From CAYGOC01 sp964351495 (GTDB taxonomy: Bacteria; Chlamydiota; Chlamydiia; Chlamydiales; SM23-39), in the NCBI GenBank assembly GCA_964351495.1, contig CAYGOC010000015.1:1-34214 (forward strand): a stretch of 34,214 nt of DNA, read 5' to 3'. The stretch's first letter is position 1; each line of letters begins with the position of its first letter. The translations under genes and the position numbers were made by a program. The notes under the pieces were generated by a model. That model saw only the letters and a program-made list of their open reading frames with translations. It was not told the DNA's origin and made no database searches. Below, piece after piece: positions 7,100-14,860 of the stretch.

Positions 7100-8779
7100 A
7101 TGCTTAGTAATGTTTTCACTAACCCCGGGCAAATATCCAATTTTATCAAAGAACAATATCCCAACTCTGAAATACAAGGAGTTGTCCTAGAAGGGTCTTT
7201 TTATTTGCGCTGGAGAGTGCACTCTATACAGTCTGATGTCTATATAGGAAATGCTGTCGATTCTTCAGTTTTCAAAAAAGAACTCGCTCACTTTATTGCA
7301 GAAGCTGAAATCTCAAGACTAGCGGGAAGAAGGCCTATCCTAGATACTTCAAGATTTGCTTTGTGTTGTGATCTACAAAATTGGGGCAAATTTCAGCGCA
7401 TTGCTTTAAATATATCTGATGAAGATTGCGTGAAACTTGTAATACATTTGCTAGAAAAAAATACTGCCCCAATTCAGAGCTTGGAGGAAATAGGGCTTGC
7501 TCCGAGCCAGCTTAGAAAGAATCCAATTGAACAAAATGACTTAGAAATTTTTCGGAAACTCATCGATGAACTGGAAAAAATGAAACAGCATCAAGCTCCA
7601 GAAAGAGCCAATACTATTTTTCAAAAACTAGAAGAGACTTACCCTACTGTTTTTAAACAACTTTGGGCTGAAATGGAAGAAAAATCTAAAAAATTTTCAA
7701 ACCAAGGCAACTACAAACACATATTAGATCGTTTGAATCGGGTAGTAATTGGTCAACGGTTTGCTTTAGAGCTTGTGGCAAACACCCTAGCTGGGCAAGA
7801 AAATGACAGTGATAAAAATCAGTTTTTTTTGTTTGTAGGTCCACCTGGCGTAGGGAAAACGGAGCTGGGAAAAGCCGCCGCAAGGTTGAAAAAAAATCGA
7901 TTTACTATGCTTTGTATGAATAGATATACAGATCAAACTTCTTCAAATAAGTTGTTTGGTTCTTCTCCTGGCTATGTTGGCTCTACATCGCTCCCTCATT
8001 TTGTTCAGGAAATTGAAAAGTTTAATCCTGAAAAAAAGGAAGAAAATAACTCTATTACACATATAGTTAAAAATGTGGTTGTTGTATTCGATGAAATGGA
8101 AAAGGCTCATGATACGGTTAAACAATCTCTTCTAGATCTTTTTATGGAAGGTGTATGTGAAGCGCAGTACACTGAAGGCTCCCGTAATATCACTAAAAGG
8201 TATGTCTTTTCAGGCTCTATTTTTATAGCAACCTCTAACTTGTATCAAAAAAATATCTCCAAATGCCTGCATGAAGGCATGAGCTGTCAACAAATTGCTA
8301 ATAGCTTTAGAAAATGGAACGAAGACAAGCCCAACCCTCAAAGTTTTTCTTCTGAGTTTTTGTCTAGAGGGACCATAGTTCCCTTTGGACCTATTCCTCT
8401 TGGAAGAGATTCTTATCAAAAAATTATCGAGATAAAATTAAAAGCTAAATTCGCTGACTTAAAAAAGGAGCTACCCTGTGATTCTATTGAACTAGAAAGA
8501 AAAGAAGAAGTTTTACAAATCCTTGAAGATTTGCTTTATGGAAACGGCACGGACATTCGTAAGATAGATAGGTTTTTTCATAATTCTTTTACTCTTAATA
8601 TTAGAGGATTAGCATTAGAAAACTCTGTATCTTTGAAAAATAAAACCGTTGTTATTTTCCCCGTGTCCAATCACCTAGGTATCGGAGTTCAATTTAAACA
8701 AATATTTTTTGGAAAACCTATGCACTTCTTGTCAGAAAACCGTCTTTTATATAACCCTCTTGAAATGAGCAGCTTATGA
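7100..8779 (+). CDS. Single-ring ClpB/Hsp100-type AAA+ ATPase
   Basis: A 559-residue protein with one AAA+ module of the ClpA/ClpB second-ring type. Visible elements are Walker A GPPGVGKT (247-254), the pore-loop region GSSPGYVGS (288-296) with the GYVG element of ClpB, and Walker B VVVFDE (327-332). Sensor 1 is ATSN (N380), an arginine finger sits in EFLSRG (R423), and a sensor-2-like arginine lies in GTDIRK (R487). All catalytic residues appear intact, so ATP-driven threading or remodelling of proteins is expected. Residues 1-200 match no Clp N-domain that I recognise, and there is no first AAA ring or ClpB middle domain. A C-terminal tail of about 60 residues follows. It lies 55 bases after the U-box/J gene and overlaps the next gene by ATGA, so co-translation is likely. 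Confidence 0.88.
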   Translation: MLSNVFTNPGQISNFIKEQYPNSEIQGVVLEGSFYLRWRVHSIQSDVYIGNAVDSSVFKKELAHFIAEAEISRLAGRRPILDTSRFALCCDLQNWGKFQRIALNISDEDCVKLVIHLLEKNTAPIQSLEEIGLAPSQLRKNPIEQNDLEIFRKLIDELEKMKQHQAPERANTIFQKLEETYPTVFKQLWAEMEEKSKKFSNQGNYKHILDRLNRVVIGQRFALELVANTLAGQENDSDKNQFFLFVGPPGVGKTELGKAAARLKKNRFTMLCMNRYTDQTSSNKLFGSSPGYVGSTSLPHFVQEIEKFNPEKKEENNSITHIVKNVVVVFDEMEKAHDTVKQSLLDLFMEGVCEAQYTEGSRNITKRYVFSGSIFIATSNLYQKNISKCLHEGMSCQQIANSFRKWNEDKPNPQSFSSEFLSRGTIVPFGPIPLGRDSYQKIIEIKLKAKFADLKKELPCDSIELERKEEVLQILEDLLYGNGTDIRKIDRFFHNSFTLNIRGLALENSVSLKNKTVVIFPVSNHLGIGVQFKQIFFGKPMHFLSENRLLYNPLEMSSL

Positions 8780-9123
8780 CTTTATCACTAAAGAACAGCC
8801 CAGAAAAAAAAGAACCTAGCTTTCTTGATACACTCAAAAACCTCTTTTCAAACAATAGTTCGGAAGATGAAAAATCTGATACCTCAGACTGTAAAGTTTA
8901 TAATAATGCTATTAAATGGCTAAACCTCTCGGAGAGTAGCACTCCCACTCAATCTGAGTTAATATTAGCTTACGAGAAAAAAATGAGACTATATAATGGC
9001 CGAATAAAGAGTTTGGAAGGGCTAAATTCTAAACCGCTAGTAAAGAAATTCAAATCTCTTGCAACAAAAACACACATAGCATACAAAACTGTTTTTAATA
9101 CCATAAATCAAGAAAGAGCATGA
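8776..9123 (+). CDS. Small protein with degenerate J-like domain (no HPD)
   Basis: A 115-residue protein starting in a 4-base ATGA overlap with the ATPase gene and ending in another with the following gene. The first 35 residues are Lys/Ser/Asp/Glu-rich and probably disordered. The remainder (from CKVYNNAIKWLNLS) is helical and aligns by eye with the C-terminus of the next gene. Shared landmarks are VY-x-NA-x-x-x-LN-[LI]-S, then a helix with LxxxYEKK or LEQKYKS, then R-I-K-x-LE, then YKTV. The arrangement resembles helices I-III of the J-domain ending the first gene, but where HPD would stand there is YNGR. It is therefore probably a J-like adaptor that cannot stimulate Hsp70. Function is unknown. 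Confidence 0.75.
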   Translation: MTLSLKNSPEKKEPSFLDTLKNLFSNNSSEDEKSDTSDCKVYNNAIKWLNLSESSTPTQSELILAYEKKMRLYNGRIKSLEGLNSKPLVKKFKSLATKTHIAYKTVFNTINQERA

Positions 9124-9749
9124 ACTCAATACCAGGAATTGGCCCTTACGTAGAGAATAATTTCGGCTCAATTAAGAACTTTCAATGCATAACTACTAAC
9201 ACTCTTTTTGAAGTATTCTCAAGGAACCTTTCTACTGCGAAGCTTTCAGCTTCTTTAATCTGGAGCAAGACAGTTTTATCAAATCTTCCCTTAAGAGCTT
9301 GGAACTGCTTTCTGTCTTACAAGAAAAGAGACTATGTCAAAATTGCTTTTGATGCGTCTGCTGTTATGTCTTTGTTTTTTTTCCCAAATGAGGGAAGAAA
9401 GATTGCCATTTTTATTGATCTAACGTCCGAAATACTTCCTAGGTTGTTTTCTAATATTGGGTTTTGTCTCGGCAATCCTACTTTAGATAATAATAAAGAA
9501 GCTAACTTAGATTATACAGTTTACGAAAACGCCCTTCAATTTTTAAACATTTCGAAAACTGAAAGTAACCCAGAAATTTTAGAACAAAAATACAAAAGCC
9601 TGACTGAGGCTTACCAATCACGGATTAAAAAGTTAGAAGAAATAGGTTCTTCCCTATCAGAAAATATTAAAAAACTTTTAGAAGATACCAACACATCCTA
9701 TAAAACCGTACTAAAAACCCTGACATCAAAAGAAAAAAAACCTAATTGA
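9120..9749 (+). CDS. Hydrophobic protein with degenerate J-like C-terminus
   Basis: A 209-residue protein, last in the four-gene cluster and translationally coupled to the preceding gene through ATGA. The N-terminal 130 residues contain two or three hydrophobic stretches (AFDASAVMSLFFFP; IAIFIDLTSEILP) that could associate with a membrane. The last 75 residues form a helical domain paralogous to that of the previous gene (VYENALQFLNIS, then SLTEAYQSRIKKLEE, then YKTVLKTL). The hydrophobic-part-then-J-like layout mirrors the second half of the first gene of the cluster, suggesting descent by duplication. HPD is absent (YQSR instead). It converges on the hexosaminidase gene with only 9 bases between stops. 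Function is unknown. Confidence 0.75.
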   Translation: MNSIPGIGPYVENNFGSIKNFQCITTNTLFEVFSRNLSTAKLSASLIWSKTVLSNLPLRAWNCFLSYKKRDYVKIAFDASAVMSLFFFPNEGRKIAIFIDLTSEILPRLFSNIGFCLGNPTLDNNKEANLDYTVYENALQFLNISKTESNPEILEQKYKSLTEAYQSRIKKLEEIGSSLSENIKKLLEDTNTSYKTVLKTLTSKEKKPN

Positions 9750-9758
9750 TTTTTTTGT

Positions 9759-12059
9759 TCACTCTAGACTACCTAAGTAAGAATCTACCCTAGAAAACCA
9801 CCCAGGAATCCACGCGGTTTCTATAACTTGGTTGGGAGAGTTTTCAACTCTTCTGGATAAAACAAATTTTGCAGCCTCTGCAAAGGCTTTTTCTGGGGAA
9901 GAATTACCATCCATCTCTTGAAGCACCTGTGAAAGCCCCCACCCTTTTCCTTTATACCTTTCTTTTACATCTGTCCCTTCATGCTTGAAGTTGAGATAAT
10001 CAACCAAGATATAGAGTCCGTTTTTAGAGCTAGCTACAGAAAAAAAGTTATTTATAATGGCTTCTCTTTTCTCTAAAGGCGCCTGTAAAACAATCTTGTA
10101 AAAGGCTTCCTGCAATCTATGAACCATATATTTAGCCTGTATAGCTACAGAACTGCCCAAAAAGTCTCGTAGTTCTTGCATCTTTACGGAATCAAAAGCA
10201 TTGTAAAAAGCTTCTCTTGTGGGCCAAAGGCAATACCTTTGGTTTTCAAGCCAAGCAGGCACTTTTACCCCTTGATCTTTTGCAAAGACTATAAACTTAT
10301 GAAACCTGCCCTCTTTAAAAGGTCCCTCATAACACTCCGGAGGCCAGATAAAATGGCCTATTCCCATAGAAGGAAACGGTTCTTTTTTATTCCAAAAGGT
10401 AAGCTGATCGACCCTGTTATTACATTCATTATACCATATTTTATGGCTAATGCTCTCCATTTTCTCATCTGGTATACAAATAGGCTCCGTCTTGTTTTGT
10501 AGCCACTCACCAACCACATCAAACGCACATTTTGTAGGACTATGAGTAGCTATGGTAATCACCGCTTGGGTGTTTATATCTAAATCAGAAGGATCCCTAG
10601 CTGCAATGTGTATTGTGGGCAGCTTTTCTGCCACTTTGCAAAGAAAGGCTTTTTGAAGAGGTTCTCTATGTGCGTTATAGGATATAAAAACAACCTGTTC
10701 TACTTCTTTTAGTTTTTCTAAAAGCGCTTCTTGTTTTTGAAAAGAAAGCTCAGAAAAAAAATGAAAAAAAGTGCCCATGGAGGATAGAGAAGAATCTCTT
10801 ATCTTGGACTCTAGAAGTTTGGGGGCTAAAATCAGGGTTTTTTTTAGGCTTATTTCTTTTTCATAGTCCCATTTTTGTATAGATACAGAGCGATATGCGA
10901 TTTCTTTAGCTAGTTGCAGAGATTCTTTTTTTTGTAAGTCTTTTTTTACCTCTTCAAAAGAGCTTTTCTTTAGAGCTATTTTTTCTTTCAAAGTAAGAAT
11001 CCGTTTTACCGATTGATCAATCCTACTTTCTGCAATTTTCCCCTTTTCAACAGCTTGTACCACACTAGTAACAATCCTTGTCATCTCTTCTAAAGGGGTC
11101 TCCTTACTACTTTGGTTTTGTAGGCTTCTTCCTCCTATTAATACAATATCGTTACCAGCTTCGATTGCCTTGAAAACAACCTCTTCTAAACTAGTATGCC
11201 CCTGTAAAATCCCTTTCATAGATAAGGAGTCGGTAACTAACACTCCTTCAAAACCCAACTTATCTCGTAAGATGCCCTGCAAAATACAAGAAGATAAGGT
11301 AGCCGGATTTTTAGGGTCTATTTGAGGAAACAGGATATGGGCTGTCATAATAGCAGAAGCCTTTTTGGCAAGTTTTATAAACGGATACAGCTCTACTTCT
11401 AAAAGCTCTTCTAAAGATTTTGAAACTACAGGCAAAGCTCTATGGGAATCAATACTTACGTCCCCATGACCCGGAAAATGTTTTAGACAAGAAATCACTC
11501 CTGCTTTTTGGTACCCTATTAAAGCGGCTTCTGCAAACTGCGCTACCACCTTAGGATCATCTCCATAGGCTCTGATTCCAATAACAGGGTTTTTCGGGTT
11601 GCTGTTTACATCTACAACCGGGCTTAAGGTAAAGTTGATTCCTACGCTTTGCATCTCTTGGCCCATGTATTCTGCAGCCTTTAAAGAAAGCTTGGGATCT
11701 TGAGTTTTTCCTAAAGAGGCATTCCCCGGAAATTCAGAAAACCCTTTTTGGAGTCTACAAACCAATCCTCCCTCTTGATCTACTGCAATCAATAAAGGGA
11801 CCTTAGCAGGGTTAAGAGTCTGTAATCCATGGCAGAGCTTATAAACCTTTTCGGGATTTTCTAGGTTGTTTGCCCAGTTATAAAGAACAATCCCCCCTAC
11901 TTTACTCTCTTGAATCAGCTTTTTTGCATTTTCATTTGCCGTCTCTCCGTCAAAATAGACCATAAACATCTGTCCCACTTTTTCTTCTATGGACATATTA
12001 GAGATATTTACTCCAAAAAGCTGGGATAACAACAAAATACAAAAAATCCAAAAATGCAT
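9759..12059 (-). CDS. nagZ: Secreted GH3 beta-N-acetylhexosaminidase (NagZ-like) with extra C-terminal lysozyme-like domain
   Basis: Counting from an ATG at 12077, residues 1-21 are a signal-peptide-like stretch. I prefer the ATG at 12059 (residue 7), because AGAGGG stands 9 bases before it and nothing suitable precedes the first. The GH3 barrel shows DQEGG (100-104), KHFPGHGD (199-206) with the D-S-H dyad at 210-212, and nucleophile Asp283 in VTDSLSM. NagZ-type enzymes remove N-acetylglucosamine from peptidoglycan fragments. A Rossmann-like GH3 C-domain spans about 405-530. An unusual last domain (about 541-772) begins KIWYNECNN and continues GIGHFIWPP. It resembles a widespread uncharacterised bacterial protein family with a lysozyme-like look, in which the Glu of 'NEC' could be catalytic. 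The GH3 call is secure; the second domain's activity is inference. Confidence 0.88.
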   Translation of the reverse strand: MHFWIFCILLLSQLFGVNISNMSIEEKVGQMFMVYFDGETANENAKKLIQESKVGGIVLYNWANNLENPEKVYKLCHGLQTLNPAKVPLLIAVDQEGGLVCRLQKGFSEFPGNASLGKTQDPKLSLKAAEYMGQEMQSVGINFTLSPVVDVNSNPKNPVIGIRAYGDDPKVVAQFAEAALIGYQKAGVISCLKHFPGHGDVSIDSHRALPVVSKSLEELLEVELYPFIKLAKKASAIMTAHILFPQIDPKNPATLSSCILQGILRDKLGFEGVLVTDSLSMKGILQGHTSLEEVVFKAIEAGNDIVLIGGRSLQNQSSKETPLEEMTRIVTSVVQAVEKGKIAESRIDQSVKRILTLKEKIALKKSSFEEVKKDLQKKESLQLAKEIAYRSVSIQKWDYEKEISLKKTLILAPKLLESKIRDSSLSSMGTFFHFFSELSFQKQEALLEKLKEVEQVVFISYNAHREPLQKAFLCKVAEKLPTIHIAARDPSDLDINTQAVITIATHSPTKCAFDVVGEWLQNKTEPICIPDEKMESISHKIWYNECNNRVDQLTFWNKKEPFPSMGIGHFIWPPECYEGPFKEGRFHKFIVFAKDQGVKVPAWLENQRYCLWPTREAFYNAFDSVKMQELRDFLGSSVAIQAKYMVHRLQEAFYKIVLQAPLEKREAIINNFFSVASSKNGLYILVDYLNFKHEGTDVKERYKGKGWGLSQVLQEMDGNSSPEKAFAEAAKFVLSRRVENSPNQVIETAWIPGWFSRVDSYLGSLE

Positions 12060-12105
12060 CTTTAAAAACCCTCTCATTAAAAATGTATTGGAAATTTATA
12101 TACCC

Positions 12106-12120
12106 CCGTATCTTTTACGG
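12106..12120. promoter_or_regulatory. Short inverted repeat in a divergent promoter region
   Basis: CCGTA-TCTTT-TACGG is a 5-bp palindrome with a 5-base spacer, in the 141 bases between the divergent hexosaminidase and the next secreted-protein gene. A TATATAA-like element lies next to it on the minus strand. It may be an operator, but the repeat is short and could be chance. Confidence 0.25.
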
Positions 12121-12200
12121 CCAGCATCTTAAAAGTTCCCATAAAAAACTAAACTTTTAAAATCCCTTTTGATAGGCTGACCTTTTTTTTAGAGGTTTTT

Positions 12201-13025
12201 ATGAAAAAGTGGGTCCTTTTCTTTACCATTACCTTTTTTTGGAGCGCTCTTTTTGCATCTCCCATTCAAGAACACAAAATAGATCCTACAGCTCTTTTTG
12301 AACTTACCCATGCTTTAGGAATTTCTGAAAAATCTGATATCGTTTACGAAACACAGAAAAAATGGCTTCGAAAAAACCAAGAAAGATGGGAGATGAAAGA
12401 GCTTACTCCCTGTCAAAGACACCTTGTATTAACTTGGGCTGAAAAACAGGGCTTATTCACTTCTTGGAAACCTTTTTATAAGATATACGATAAGGCCCTT
12501 ATTTTAGGAGCTACCACCTCTAGAATGCAACTGCGCCTTAACTATCTAAAAGAGCTTTGGAAAGAAGGGGTTCGTTTTTCTCAAATTGTATGGCTTACCG
12601 GAGACCGTCCTTTAGATCCCTCCGCCGATGATTTTCTCGATCAGGCAAAAAATGAATCTGAAGCAGCTTACATCCTATGGGAAAAGACAGATCTTCCCGA
12701 AGATATGAAAAATCTTCCTGTTATATTTATAGCCAGCCCCATGAAAAAAGAAGGAAGTTCTTGGAAGCGCCCTAATACACAGGACACTATTTTGAAGTGG
12801 CTCGAAACAGCTCCTAAATCTTGTTCTGCCTTGTTTGTTTCAGATCAGCCCTTTTGTGGATACCAATTTGCCGTGCTCAAACTATGCATGCCTGATTCGG
12901 TCCAATTTGACTTAGTAGGAAAAGGAGTAGATCCCAACAGTCATCCTGCAGCTGCAGCTATAACTTTGGACTCCATTGCACGCTGGATCTATGCAGAAAG
13001 CCTTTATCAGAACAAAGACAGCTAA
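12201..13025 (+). CDS. Exported protein, possibly DUF218/YdcF-like
   Basis: A 274-residue protein with a typical signal peptide (MKKWVLFFTITFFWSALFAS, cleavage near residue 20) and a GAGG ribosome site 5 to 6 bases upstream. The mature part has KALILGATTSRMQLRL, then FSQIVWLTGDRPLD, then ALFVSDQPFCGYQ. This order (strand + LGA, helix, strand + tGDrp, late strand) recalls DUF218/YdcF-type Rossmann proteins, which are linked to envelope metabolism, but the resemblance is loose. A short HPAAAA-type helix ends the protein. The next gene starts only 9 bases downstream, implying an operon with the membrane protease. I would treat the function as unknown and the location as periplasmic or outer surface. 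Confidence 0.75.
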   Translation: MKKWVLFFTITFFWSALFASPIQEHKIDPTALFELTHALGISEKSDIVYETQKKWLRKNQERWEMKELTPCQRHLVLTWAEKQGLFTSWKPFYKIYDKALILGATTSRMQLRLNYLKELWKEGVRFSQIVWLTGDRPLDPSADDFLDQAKNESEAAYILWEKTDLPEDMKNLPVIFIASPMKKEGSSWKRPNTQDTILKWLETAPKSCSALFVSDQPFCGYQFAVLKLCMPDSVQFDLVGKGVDPNSHPAAAAITLDSIARWIYAESLYQNKDS

Positions 13026-13034
13026 GGATCTACC

Positions 13035-13844
13035 ATGTCTTTTTTCACTCTTTTTGCCTTCTTATTTTTAGGAGCTTCTTTCTTAAGTTTATGGGTTTAT
13101 CGAAACCCCAAAATCTGGGGCTCTTTGCTCGGGATCAGCACATTATGTGGCTTGATAGCAGGGAACGTCACCTTACTTGGACTGCCGTTTTTGGCTCTCT
13201 TAACCCTCTTTTGGCTACTTTATGATAAAAAACCGAGCTTAGTCTTATTTATCATTATTATTTGCATAAGCGCTCTATTTAAAATGAAACTTGTCCCCGG
13301 TTATAACCCTCTTTTTTTCACTTCCAAATTTTCTATAGGTCTAGAGGGTTCTTTAATTGGTCTTTTTCCGTTAGCTTTTGTAACTTCTCTTTCAAAAACC
13401 TTAGTAGACTGGAAGCTTAGTATAAAAGGACTATTACTAGGATGCATCGGTATTGTTATCATAGCCCTTTTCGCAGCTTTTGCTAAAGTGGTGAACTGGC
13501 AGTTTACATTGCCCAGCTTTATGATAGCCCGCACTGTAAGCAATCTATTTTTGACATCGATTCCGGAAGAAGGATTTTTTAGGGGGTTTATACAAAACAC
13601 CTTATGCAGATATTTTGAAAATTATAAGTTTGGAAAACTGCTGGCTCTTTTTGTAACTTCTATTTTGTTTACGGCTTCTCACATTTACTGGGCCCCGAAC
13701 ATTGCTGTTTTGGCCTTTGTCTTTATTGCAAGCCTTCTTTATGGAGGAGTTTATTTAGCTTCGGGGAAAATTGAAAGTGCTATCCTTTGTCATTTCCTTT
13801 TAAACTTCATACACATGACATTTTTCTCTTATCATGCGGTATAG
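13035..13844 (+). CDS. CPBP-family intramembrane metalloprotease
   Basis: A 269-residue integral membrane protein with about eight hydrophobic helices. The CPBP (CAAX protease/bacteriocin-processing, Abi) signature is complete: EEGFFRG at residues 178-184 (E178, E179, R183), a histidine in TASHIYW (H216), and H253 with N257 in CHFLLNFIH. These residues form the zinc-dependent active site in the family, which cleaves peptides within the inner membrane and in bacteria serves varied roles including bacteriocin self-immunity. It starts 9 bases after the preceding exported-protein gene, with AAGGA in that gap, so the pair is probably co-transcribed. The substrate is unknown; the neighbour is a natural candidate partner. 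Confidence 0.9.
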   Translation: MSFFTLFAFLFLGASFLSLWVYRNPKIWGSLLGISTLCGLIAGNVTLLGLPFLALLTLFWLLYDKKPSLVLFIIIICISALFKMKLVPGYNPLFFTSKFSIGLEGSLIGLFPLAFVTSLSKTLVDWKLSIKGLLLGCIGIVIIALFAAFAKVVNWQFTLPSFMIARTVSNLFLTSIPEEGFFRGFIQNTLCRYFENYKFGKLLALFVTSILFTASHIYWAPNIAVLAFVFIASLLYGGVYLASGKIESAILCHFLLNFIHMTFFSYHAV

Positions 13845-13853
13845 TCAAACTTT

Positions 13854-14432
13854 TTAAACTAAATACAAAATAGAAAGAGGAAATGGATATTGGATGTCTG
13901 GATAAGGTTTATGGTGGACGTACTCCTCACAATCTGAACAGTCATGCTCCCCATACTCTCCTGTTTTTCTCATTTGCTTGTCTTCCATGACTTGCATTAC
14001 ATTGAGAATCGTAACCGAGGCATCTAAAATAGCAAGACCTGATTGCGCAACAGGAATGGATCTTCCAAAAACAGTAAACGCTTTGAGTGAACAAGAACAA
14101 GTCCAAAGTGGCGACACCTCTAAACAGCCCCGCGCTATCTGAAAAAAACCAGTATCGAAAATTTCTTGACGCAAGCGCCCTGAAATTAGCTTTTCATCCG
14201 CAAACTGAGAAATAGAGCACATCAAAAGCCCTGTTCCCATACGTACAAAACCAGAAACAAGGGAAACACCAGGAATATAGCCTAAGATATTTAAGATAAG
14301 ATTATGTACTCTTAAACAGGTTACAGCTATATCCCTCGTTTGTTGAGTATACGCATCATTTGTATGGGGCAATACATTAAAGGTAGACTCTCTCACAGAA
14401 AACAACCCGAATGTGTTACAAATACCTTGCAT
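13854..14432 (-). CDS. Hydrophobic cysteine-containing protein of unknown function
   Basis: A 192-residue protein that I cannot assign. A ribosome site (AAGGAAG) precedes its ATG. It has eight cysteines, including closely spaced pairs (CSC and CSDC). A central hydrophobic run around LILNILGYIPGVSLVSGFVR is followed by GTGLLMC, and a second lies near residues 130-145. The paired hydrophobic lobes with Gly/Pro turns recall chlamydial hypothetical proteins, including inclusion-membrane (Inc) proteins, but this is only a general resemblance. The C-terminus is polar with EHDCSDCEEYVHH, a possible metal site. It is convergent with the protease gene and downstream of the long AT-rich region that probably holds its promoter. 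Confidence 0.7.
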   Translation of the reverse strand: MQGICNTFGLFSVRESTFNVLPHTNDAYTQQTRDIAVTCLRVHNLILNILGYIPGVSLVSGFVRMGTGLLMCSISQFADEKLISGRLRQEIFDTGFFQIARGCLEVSPLWTCSCSLKAFTVFGRSIPVAQSGLAILDASVTILNVMQVMEDKQMRKTGEYGEHDCSDCEEYVHHKPYPDIQYPFPLSILYLV

Positions 14433-14860
14433 AATCTTCCTTCCTTAATTTATTTTTAAATCGGCATTGATTTTAATAAAATTTCGCAAAAAAGTAAATA
14501 CAATATTTTATATAAATTAAAAAAAATTATTTACCTAAAAACCAACTACTTAAATTATTAAAAAAATTTTAATATATTTACTAAAGAATTTGCGTGATTT
14601 TTATGGATTTTTTTAATTCTTTGATTTAAAGCTATTTAGGACTGTTTTTGATCGTAATAGCAGAAGTTCTCTGTTTCTAGTTCAAGAAAACATGGTGTTG
14701 TTTTTGCAGTTACATACAAAAAACATGGTGTTGTTTTCTCTAGAAAAGTATCTATTTCATTTACGTTCAATTACTTGCGATAGTCTGCTTTTTTAAACCT
14801 ACTTTCTATTCACCGGAGACTAAAAATACCGAAAACGGCATAACATTAAAGGCCCTACTC
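14433..14860. other. 428-base AT-rich intergenic region
   Basis: No ORF or RNA gene is evident. The half nearest the hydrophobic orphan (14440-14640) is extremely A/T-rich with runs of A and T, suitable for bent DNA or a promoter. The other half contains two copies of an 18-base palindromic element and, at 14795-14812, an 18-base string that recurs exactly at 20181-20198. It separates two minus-strand genes, so it likely holds the end of one transcript and the promoter of the next. Confidence 0.5.
14687..14737. repeat. Tandem pair of identical 18-base palindromic elements
   Basis: AAAACATGGTGTTGTTTT occurs exactly at 14687-14704 and 14720-14737, 33 bases apart (about three helical turns). 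Each copy is an inverted repeat, AAAACA-N6-TGTTTT. Identical, helically phased palindromes are typical of operator sites for a dimeric regulator. They stand about 250-300 bases upstream of the hydrophobic orphan gene. Confidence 0.6.

Noticed and set aside
14687..14737. CRISPR-like repeat
   Set aside because: Only two copies with a 15-base spacer and no cas genes; operator sites explain the palindromic pair better.
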